Of a stretch of 10,662 bases of DNA, positions 5,420 through 10,662 are shown piece after piece; the stretch's first letter is position 1, and each line of letters starts with the position of its first letter. The stretch is from an uncultured Bacteroidota bacterium. GTDB lineage: Bacteria > Bacteroidota > Bacteroidia > Chitinophagales > Chitinophagaceae. Below the pieces are notes generated by a model, which was not told the DNA's origin, did not search any database, and worked only from the letters and a program-made list of their open reading frames with translations. Where the stretch lies: the NCBI GenBank assembly GCA_903835145.1, contig CAILMA010000404.1:1-10662 (forward strand). The letters run 5' to 3'. The translations under genes were made by a program, and so were the position numbers.

Positions 5420-6670
5420 TCAAATTTTTCGTTCAGTTGCGGCATCTATATCATCATCAGAGTTAAATGGTTTTATTCTTTCTACTGCATACCTTATTGG
5501 CAGTAAAAGAAGGAAGATTGCTATCAGTTTCATTAAACGAGGTAACCACGTAGCATTTCTAAAATAGAAATAGGCTTCTGCGGTTATCATAAATGTGGCG
5601 GGTGCGGCAAAAAGTGTGTAGCACGGCATTTTAGTAGCCGCAACGGTGTAAAATAAATAGGGAATAGCAAATAATGCTGCGATTGCTATGTCGTGCCGTT
5701 TACTGTATTTAATGGTCCGATATAAAAACCAGATAACCGGCAGATATATCAGTTCGCCGTACGTTATTCTAAGCTGATCAAAATGAAATAGAAGGTTCCC
5801 ACCATGCCCTTCAAGCGGCTGAAAAAAATGCATTTTGTTGAATAGCAACTCCCATTGCGCTTCTAAAGGGAATTGCTTTAAAGTATATACTTGCCAGGGA
5901 ACAGCAATTGCACCAGCTACCAAACTGATCAACAAAAGGTCTTTGAATATTTTTCGCCCCGGAAAACGTCCATAGTTTAAAATGAACCAGATTGGCAAGA
6001 CAATGATGCCCGGTAGCCATTTTGTTAGAACAGCGGCCCCAATAGAAGCACCTATTAATAAAGTGTAGACAGCGCGCCCATCCTTAATGTTATAATTCAC
6101 GCTACTCCAAATTCCCAAAAGAATAAAAAACAAAAACGCAATGTCAATATGATCGGTGTCTGTCCTCCCAGCGGTTAGTTCTATAATTAAGCCATGAATA
6201 GAAAATAGAAAAGCAGAAATGAAAGCAGTATTCCTATTGTATAAATGCCTGGCAACATCGTACGTCAGTTTAATTCCGAACGTGGACAATATCACCGAAG
6301 GTAACCTCACAGCCCAAGGATGAAGACCAAAAAAACGAAGGCTTACTGCAATAAGCCACAACGCAAGTGGTTGCTTATGGAGCCAAATATGATTGCAAGT
6401 CCAGTTTTTGTAGTCAAATGGCAGCAAAGGATTTTCATACAAAGTCGGCAACAAAAAATGGCTGGATAAGTGTTTTGCTACAAGCGCATGATACCTTTCA
6501 TCCCAACAATGTAAAGAGTTGTCTGACGCAGTATATATTCGCAGCAGGAATCCGCAGACGACCAGCAGACCGAGCGCTATCGTATATTCTTTCTTTTTAT
6601 TGTAGTTGAATGCAAAAAAATATCCAATTGCTGGTATCAACAGAATAGCAATTCCCTGTAGCACTTGCAT
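5420..6670 (-). CDS. PMT/ArnT-like polytopic membrane glycosyltransferase, interrupted near its C-terminus
   Basis: A GT-C fold membrane glycosyltransferase of the PMT_2/ArnT (GT39/GT83-like) superfamily. These enzymes move a sugar from a polyprenyl-phosphate donor to lipid A, protein or another acceptor on the outer face of the inner membrane; substrate and acceptor here are unknown. About ten hydrophobic helices are visible. After helix two, the first outer loop carries Trp56-Asp57-Glu58-Arg59-Tyr60, where Asp57/Glu58 occupy the conserved catalytic acidic position. His98-Lys-Gln-Pro-Leu102 corresponds to the H-x-x-P-L loop motif, and AGRTDTDHID (about 168-177) is a second typical loop. The frame stops at a TGA after 416 residues, just after the last membrane helix, yet 55 coherent codons follow in frame. 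The product is therefore either truncated or a recently broken gene. It is monocistronic between terminators, with no sugar-pathway genes beside it. Confidence 0.85.
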   Translation of the reverse strand: MQVLQGIAILLIPAIGYFFAFNYNKKKEYTIALGLLVVCGFLLRIYTASDNSLHCWDERYHALVAKHLSSHFLLPTLYENPLLPFDYKNWTCNHIWLHKQPLALWLIAVSLRFFGLHPWAVRLPSVILSTFGIKLTYDVARHLYNRNTAFISAFLFSIHGLIIELTAGRTDTDHIDIAFLFFILLGIWSSVNYNIKDGRAVYTLLIGASIGAAVLTKWLPGIIVLPIWFILNYGRFPGRKIFKDLLLISLVAGAIAVPWQVYTLKQFPLEAQWELLFNKMHFFQPLEGHGGNLLFHFDQLRITYGELIYLPVIWFLYRTIKYSKRHDIAIAALFAIPYLFYTVAATKMPCYTLFAAPATFMITAEAYFYFRNATWLPRLMKLIAIFLLLLPIRYAVERIKPFNSDDDIDAATERKI

Positions 6671-6675
6671 AGTTG

Positions 6676-6683
6676 TAAAGATA
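6676..6683 (-). promoter_or_regulatory. Near-consensus -7 element at the glycosyltransferase start
   Basis: On the minus strand TATCTTTA differs from TAnnTTTG only at the last base. It ends just 5 bases before the ATG at 6670, so transcription from it would begin at or next to the start codon, giving a leaderless mRNA. No convincing -33 element is seen. Confidence 0.3.
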
Positions 6684-6735
6684 AATAACCATTTATCATT
6701 GCAGTTTTCAATTTACAGTTGTTAGGGTGCACGCG

Positions 6736-6770
6736 AAAAACGGCTTTACATAAGAATCATAGCAAAGCCG
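6736..6770 (-). terminator. Rho-independent terminator of the MutS2-like gene
   Basis: On the minus strand CGGCTTT (6770-6764) pairs with AAAGCCG (6747-6741) around a 16-base loop and is followed directly by TTTTT (6740-6736). It lies 28 bases after the MutS2-like stop codon and separates that gene from the glycosyltransferase. Confidence 0.75.
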
Positions 6771-6798
6771 AAAGAGTCGGTTACAATGCGGTCATTCC

Positions 6799-8901
6799 CT
6801 ACTTTGTTTCTTTTTTACGCACAACTACCCACTCATTAATGCTCACGGTAAAGGGGAGGTTACCTATTTTTACAATCGCTTTCTTGTCTCTAAGTTCATT
6901 AAGCACACCTACCTGGTGGTTTATCTTGTTGCGCACGGTATCACCTATTTTGGGCTTACCACCCACCAGCTCATAGTTTTTATCCGCCTTTTTTGCGGCA
7001 GCGGCATTGCTTTCTATTTGTTTCTTGCGAAAGAGGACATTTTCTGCGGCATTTATCACATCCTGCTTGTTATCTGCCTTCTTCCAGTCGTGTATGATCT
7101 GTTTGAATTTCCGTTCGGTATCCCGCAAGTAGTCCAGTTCTTCTTTTTTTATCTTGTTCTGCAACACAAGGGTATCATGCTGCTGCTTTAGTTTTTCTTT
7201 GTCGGTGAGTATTTCGTAGTCTTTTTTCAGTTTTTCATTTGCTTTCAGCAGCCTGTCCAGTTCTTTCTCTTTGTCGCTTAGCCTCACCGATTGTTGTTCG
7301 GTCTGGTGCAGCATTTTATCAAGTTTAAAGTGCTCCCTTTGCGTGAGCTGCCGCGCCCGTTCTATCACTGCTTCAGGCAGCCCGCTGCGCTGTGCTATTG
7401 CAAAAGTATAGGAGCTGCCCGGCTTACCCAGTGTAAGCTGGTACAGTGGCTCCAATCGTTCCTCGTCAAAGGCCATTGCGCCATTAAAAATACCTTTCAC
7501 CTTACCTGCCATTACTTTTAGATTCAGGTAGTGCGTGGTTATGATGCCCAGTGCATTCTTTGCCGCAAGTTCTTCCACTATCGCTTCAGCGAACGCCCCT
7601 CCAAGGTTAGGGTCGCTGCCGCTGCCCAGTTCATCTATGAAAAACAGGGTTTTGCCATTGGCAAAATCCATATAGTACTTCATGTTTTGCAGGTGTGCGC
7701 TATAGGTGCTCAGCTCATGTTCTATGCTTTGCGTATCGCCTATCTGCACCATCAGTTGCTTAAAGATCCCGATCTCAGAATTTTCATCAGCAGGTATCAA
7801 AAGCCCGGCTTGAGCCATCAACTGCAGAAGGCCGACGGTCTTCATGCTAACGGTCTTTCCGCCAGCATTTGGTCCGCTTATAATCAGTATCCGGTTCTGG
7901 CGGTCGAGCGTAAGGTTAAGTGGTATGGTTGGCTTATTGGCTGCCTTGTTCCTGAGCAACAGCAGCGGGTGATACGCTTTTATCAGGTGCAGACCGGGGT
8001 GGGGGCTTATCCTTGGCATATATGCACCCATATCTATAGCCAGGAGGCCCTTAGCCCTTATGTAGTCATAAATGCCGCAAAGGTGGTAGTAGGTATCCAG
8101 CTGAGGCCCGTAAACGGCAAGGTCTTTTGTTGCCTGCACCAGTATGCGGTGTATCTCGCGCTGCTCTTCCCGCTCCAGCGAGAAAATTTCATTGTTAAGG
8201 TCTATAGTTTCCTCGGGTTCTATAAATACGGTTTTCTGGGTATCGCTTTCACCGTGCAATATCCCCTTCACAATCCGCTTGTATTCAGCCAGAACAGCTG
8301 CTGTTCTTCTGCCATTGAAGAAGCTTTCACCTATATCACCCAAGTATCCTGCCTTGCCCAGTTTACGCAATACGACATCAAACGTGCGGCGGGCAGCATG
8401 CCGCGCCTTACCCAGCTCTGAGCGTATGCTCATCAGTTCTTTTGATGCTGTGTCTTTAACCATGCCGGTATCATCTATTACTGATGATATCATTTCGGTT
8501 ATGCTTTTCTCGTAGGTGATGTGTGCGGATATAGCACTAAGTGCAGGGAAAAGGTCATTTTGCTTTTTAAACCACAAAAGGATATCCCGCATATTGAGGG
8601 CAAGCTTCATGCAGGAGAGCAATTGCTCGCCCGTAAGGATGCTGCCGGTAATTTGTAATAGTTTCAGCTCCCGCTCCAGGTTGCGGGTGAAGTCGTTGGG
8701 GAAATGATCTCCACTCTGGAGTATCATTTTAAACTCATTCGTTTGGTTCAGTTCCTTTTGCATATGGCCTGATGCCGTATGAAACCGGATGTTTTCTACG
8801 CGTTCCCGGGCCGCATCGGTGCGGCATTTATGAAGAAGTAATTCACTGACTTTATTAAATTCTAACGATTCGGCTGCATTAGCCGGGTACAATAACATCA
8901 T
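6799..8901 (-). CDS. MutS2-like DNA-binding ATPase lacking the Smr domain
   Basis: A MutS2-family ATPase. MutS2 proteins act on branched DNA to limit recombination or, in some bacteria, on collided ribosomes, rather than in mismatch repair. The opening (LLYPANAAESLEFNKVSELL) and the absence of MutS mismatch-recognition domains fit MutS2 rather than MutS. Core and clamp helices span about 1-330. The ATPase domain has Walker A GPNAGGKT at 343-350, a STYSAHL motif near 395, Walker B FFIDELGSGSD at 420-430 and the ITTHY switch near 452. A long charged coiled coil (about 515-640) is followed by a small beta-type segment (about 650-698, IGDTVRNKINHQVGVL). Canonical MutS2 is about 780-800 residues and ends in an Smr nuclease domain; this one ends at 700 with TAG and has none. 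The start has two adjacent ATGs. A -7 element precedes it and a terminator follows, so it is probably a single-gene unit. Confidence 0.9.
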   Translation of the reverse strand: MMLLYPANAAESLEFNKVSELLLHKCRTDAARERVENIRFHTASGHMQKELNQTNEFKMILQSGDHFPNDFTRNLERELKLLQITGSILTGEQLLSCMKLALNMRDILLWFKKQNDLFPALSAISAHITYEKSITEMISSVIDDTGMVKDTASKELMSIRSELGKARHAARRTFDVVLRKLGKAGYLGDIGESFFNGRRTAAVLAEYKRIVKGILHGESDTQKTVFIEPEETIDLNNEIFSLEREEQREIHRILVQATKDLAVYGPQLDTYYHLCGIYDYIRAKGLLAIDMGAYMPRISPHPGLHLIKAYHPLLLLRNKAANKPTIPLNLTLDRQNRILIISGPNAGGKTVSMKTVGLLQLMAQAGLLIPADENSEIGIFKQLMVQIGDTQSIEHELSTYSAHLQNMKYYMDFANGKTLFFIDELGSGSDPNLGGAFAEAIVEELAAKNALGIITTHYLNLKVMAGKVKGIFNGAMAFDEERLEPLYQLTLGKPGSSYTFAIAQRSGLPEAVIERARQLTQREHFKLDKMLHQTEQQSVRLSDKEKELDRLLKANEKLKKDYEILTDKEKLKQQHDTLVLQNKIKKEELDYLRDTERKFKQIIHDWKKADNKQDVINAAENVLFRKKQIESNAAAAKKADKNYELVGGKPKIGDTVRNKINHQVGVLNELRDKKAIVKIGNLPFTVSINEWVVVRKKETK

Positions 8902-8924
8902 CTATTCCTAATCTGATCGAGTGG

Positions 8925-8932
8925 CAAAATTA
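8925..8932 (-). promoter_or_regulatory. Probable -7 element of the MutS2-like gene
   Basis: On the minus strand TAATTTTG matches TAnnTTTG and gives a leader of about 15-20 bases before the ATG at 8901. No -33 TTTG is evident. The 95-base gap to the upstream OmpA-type gene contains no hairpin terminator, so read-through from that gene is also possible. Confidence 0.5.
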
Positions 8933-8996
8933 AATAGGAATAAACGGAAATCATGTATTTGTTTTTAGGGGCGTTATTAAGTGCTATCAATACTCT

Positions 8997-9833
8997 TTAC
9001 TTGCTCAAAATTCGTATCTCTACCCTGCGGTTCTGCCGCCTTTGTTCGTCATCGGTCTCCGGGTAAAATAACGGGTGAGTGAAGCCAAGACCAATGTACT
9101 TCATTCGCGATGCCTGTATTCCCTTTGCAACGAGATAGTTATATACCGACATTGCCCGGGTTTCAGAAAGCTGTTGGTCAGGGTCGTTTTGCAGTGTATC
9201 TTTCCCAACTCTGGGCGTAACACAACAAATGTGCCCTTCTATCTGTATTTTGAGGTGTGGGTTATCGGCCATTAACTGGTACAGGTTCATCAACTCTGGT
9301 TCCGAGCTTGGCAACAAAATAGCCATGCCCGGTACGAATTGAAGATTCTGAAGCGCTACAGTTTCATTTTTTTTCATTGCCACAACGTCTATTTTATTGT
9401 TGTGCTTCACTTCTTTCTTTTTCTGTTCAGCCGGCCTCGTAGCCACTACCAAAACCTTCCTGTCCCGGGGTATTCCGCCATATCCCGCTGCCGGCCCATG
9501 GTCTATTTTCCCTCGCCCTTCACATATGGTTACAGCCTTGCTTTGAGCTCCCCACCCCAAAAGAAATTGTTTTACGTTTTCAGCCCTTTTTTTAGATATA
9601 AACTTGTTTACCTCCGCACTGCCCCGGTAGTCAGCAAAGCCAATAATTTTATACTTGCTTCCGGCGATGTTTTTTTCGCCATGCATCATATCTGCAACCG
9701 CAGTCTTTGCAATATCGGTAAGCGATGCTTCATTAAAATTAAACAGAAGCACCAGGGTATCCTGAGTTTGGGCCCGCAATACGGAAGCGAATATCAGTGC
9801 GACAGCAAACAGGAGTATTTTTTTCATTTTCAT
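8997..9833 (-). CDS. Exported protein with two OmpA-like domains
   Basis: A 278-residue envelope protein with two OmpA C-terminal-like domains, a fold that usually binds peptidoglycan diaminopimelate in the periplasm. Residues 1-22 are a signal peptide (MKMKKILLFAVALIFASVLRAQ). There is no lipobox cysteine or beta-barrel domain. Domain 1 (about 27-132): FNFNEASLTD, then GFADYRGSAEVNKFISKKRAEN with Asp68 and Arg83 at the peptidoglycan-contact positions, and closing RDRKVLVVA. A Lys-rich linker (133-158) leads to domain 2 (about 160-277): IQIEGHICCVTP, LSETRAMSVYNYLVAKGI, YIGLGFTHPL and QNRRVEIRI. Domain 2 keeps Arg226 but has Ile-Cys where the usual Thr-Asp follows Gly-His, plus an insertion of about ten residues, so its ligand binding may be altered. 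It has its own -7 element and no clear terminator before mutS2. Confidence 0.88.
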   Translation of the reverse strand: MKMKKILLFAVALIFASVLRAQTQDTLVLLFNFNEASLTDIAKTAVADMMHGEKNIAGSKYKIIGFADYRGSAEVNKFISKKRAENVKQFLLGWGAQSKAVTICEGRGKIDHGPAAGYGGIPRDRKVLVVATRPAEQKKKEVKHNNKIDVVAMKKNETVALQNLQFVPGMAILLPSSEPELMNLYQLMADNPHLKIQIEGHICCVTPRVGKDTLQNDPDQQLSETRAMSVYNYLVAKGIQASRMKYIGLGFTHPLFYPETDDEQRRQNRRVEIRILSK

Positions 9834-9858
9834 GAGGAATTAAAAGGTAAGGTATTTC

Positions 9859-9866
9859 CAAATATA
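9859..9866 (-). promoter_or_regulatory. Probable -7 element of the OmpA-type gene
   Basis: On the minus strand TATATTTG is a full match to TAnnTTTG, giving a leader of about 20 bases before the ATG at 9833. No TTTG is found at -33; instead an inverted repeat begins 9 bases upstream. Confidence 0.55.
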
Positions 9867-9874
9867 CTGTTTAA

Positions 9875-9920
9875 AATGGCAGGTTCAGGTATTTAACGCC
9901 CCAAAAACTAACCTGCCATT
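9875..9920. promoter_or_regulatory. 11-bp inverted repeat upstream of the OmpA-type promoter
   Basis: AATGGCAGGTT (9875-9885) and AACCTGCCATT (9910-9920) are perfect reverse complements 24 bases apart. The near arm starts 9 bases upstream of the OmpA-type -7 element, where a -33 sequence should sit. This suggests an operator or activator site. It has no U-tract and is separate from the terminator at 9934-9959. Confidence 0.5.
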
Positions 9921-9933
9921 AACAGGCTGGTGC

Positions 9934-9959
9934 AAAAAAAATACCCCGAAGGGTATTTT
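9934..9959 (-). terminator. UUCG-tetraloop terminator of the DUF3078 gene
   Basis: On the minus strand AAAATACCC pairs with GGGTATTTT around a TTCG loop, the very stable C(UUCG)G tetraloop, and the second arm runs into a T-run (to 9934). It starts 27 bases after the DUF3078 stop codon. Confidence 0.9.
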
Positions 9960-9985
9960 GAAAATATAATGACTATTTTATTTTT

Positions 9986-10662
9986 CTAAAACTTATAAAT
10001 AAGTCCAAAAGTAAAAGTCTCATTCACCTGCACCCATCCCAGTCCTTCGCCCGGCTGGTTCTTGTTCACAACATTGCCGGTTGTTTTGTCAATATAAGAA
10101 CTGCTATATGGGTTGTCGTTGCTGTAAGCAAGCGTAACACCCACCGTAAGGCCAAGCAATTTAGATGCCTTCCAGATAATAGTATTGTCCCACAACACCT
10201 GAATATTTCCAGGGTTATCTTTCTTTATCACATTACCTACGCTATCCTTTGTGTCTTTCGCAAGATAGTTGGAGTAGAGGTCGAGCCTTGTTTTGTAGGT
10301 AATGAGTTTGTTCAGGTTAGTTATATATCGGCCTGTGAAGTAGGCACCTACATCGTACTTTGATGTTTTGCCGTAGGGAATACCAAATGCTCCCTGAGGG
10401 TTAAGTCTTGTATAAATGGCGTCAGCATAAGTAGCCCTGGCCGCTATTGGAGAAAGGAACAAGGTAAGCGCTGCTCCTTTCCGGTATTCCATACCTACTG
10501 CCAGCGTGAAGTACGCTGGTGCAAACAAACCAGATGTTGGCGTTGCCTGCCAATTGGGGAGCGAATAGTCAAAACCCTTGGTAAACTGAGTTTTTGCATT
10601 AAACAACCCTGTGTAATAAAAATCCTTACTGCGCCTGAGCTGACTGCCATACTTTGAGGTAA
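9986..10662 (-). CDS. DUF3078 family outer-membrane protein, 5' end outside the window
   Basis: The last 224 residues of a Bacteroidota DUF3078 protein, a predicted outer-membrane beta-barrel of unknown role. The frame is open to the window edge, so the true start lies beyond base 10662; a TTG at 10606 is simply an internal Leu. Upstream codons read KYGSQLRRSKDFYYTGLFNA, a conserved block of the family. Further family features are FDYSLPNW, FAPAYFTLAVGMEYRKG, LTLFLSPIAARATY, GAFGIPYGKTSKYDVGAYF and repeated alternating-hydrophobic strands with aromatic ends (IQVLWDNTIIWKASKLLGLTV). The protein ends FTFGLIYKF, with the terminal Phe expected for BAM-inserted barrels. It stops with TAG and is followed by a strong terminator, so it is separate from the OmpA-type gene downstream. 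Confidence 0.88.
   Translation of the reverse strand, partial: TSKYGSQLRRSKDFYYTGLFNAKTQFTKGFDYSLPNWQATPTSGLFAPAYFTLAVGMEYRKGAALTLFLSPIAARATYADAIYTRLNPQGAFGIPYGKTSKYDVGAYFTGRYITNLNKLITYKTRLDLYSNYLAKDTKDSVGNVIKKDNPGNIQVLWDNTIIWKASKLLGLTVGVTLAYSNDNPYSSSYIDKTTGNVVNKNQPGEGLGWVQVNETFTFGLIYKF

Noticed and set aside
5420..5422. Selenocysteine at the UGA or genome-wide UGA reassignment
   Set aside because: No selenoprotein family match or evident recoding hairpin was recognised, and the other genes use TGG for Trp and show no in-frame TGA, so the standard bacterial code fits.
5420..5460. Frameshift rather than nonsense explanation for the glycosyltransferase break
   Set aside because: The +1 frame gives only about 20 codons (NEKFERLLAAQ...) before a TAG, whereas the original frame itself carries the coherent tail, so a single substitution at the TGA explains the data better.
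7531..8421. 296-codon open frame on the plus strand opposite the MutS2-like gene
   Set aside because: It is wholly antisense to a well-supported ATPase with intact motifs, and its translation has no recognisable domain. Long antisense frames arise by chance in such genes.
9339..9896. 185-codon plus-strand frame opposite the OmpA-type gene
   Set aside because: It is antisense to a gene with a signal peptide and two OmpA-like domains and crosses that gene's promoter; no domain is recognisable.
1..10662. CRISPR array, mobile element, tRNA/rRNA or defence cluster
   Set aside because: The only direct repeats are the coding 18-base units. I found no transposase, integrase, terminal inverted repeats with target duplications, cloverleaf sequences or defence-type genes.

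Overview
The window looks like an ordinary chromosomal stretch of a member of the phylum Bacteroidota, most likely near the Chitinophagales/Sphingobacteriia. Four things point there. The protein families (DUF1573, DUF4476 and DUF3078 proteins, a short MutS2-like protein, a redox-type HxlR regulator beside a YceI gene) are typical of that phylum. There is almost no purine-rich Shine-Dalgarno sequence before the genes. Several genes are preceded by the Bacteroidota -7 promoter element TAnnTTTG. Genomic composition is moderately AT-rich, with very AT-rich intergenic DNA. I see no tRNA, rRNA, CRISPR array, insertion sequence, integrase or phage gene.

Layout. Bases 1-188 are non-coding or the tail of an outside gene. 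Next comes a secreted proline-rich repeat protein with a C-terminal DUF1573 domain (189-1169, +), which faces a small GlsB/YeaQ-type membrane protein (1245-1574, -) across a shared bidirectional terminator. A periplasmic YceI-like protein (1765-2340, -) and an HxlR regulator (2452-2826, +) are divergent, with a clear operator-like palindrome between them. A secreted DUF4476 protein follows (2954-3787, -). After a 292-base promoter region come rpsL and rpsG (4080-5004, +), closed by a perfect palindromic terminator; fusA does not follow. The rest is on the minus strand: an ArnT/PMT-like membrane glycosyltransferase (5420-6670), a MutS2-like ATPase without the Smr domain (6799-8901), a protein with two OmpA-like domains (8997-9833), and a 5'-truncated DUF3078 outer-membrane protein (9986 to the window end).

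How the genes work together. Most genes appear to be independent transcription units with their own -7 element and/or terminator. The real functional pairs are rpsL-rpsG (30S ribosomal subunit) and hxlR-yceI (probable autoregulated switch controlling a periplasmic lipid-binding-type protein). A cell-envelope theme is visible (DUF1573, GlsB, YceI, DUF4476, glycosyltransferase, OmpA, DUF3078), but it does not assemble into a recognisable pathway.

The strongest unusual signal is in the glycosyltransferase. Its reading frame ends at a UGA, but the same frame continues for 55 protein-like codons to a UAA at 5252-5254, and those codons look like the missing C-terminus of this enzyme type. No convincing new multi-gene system is present.
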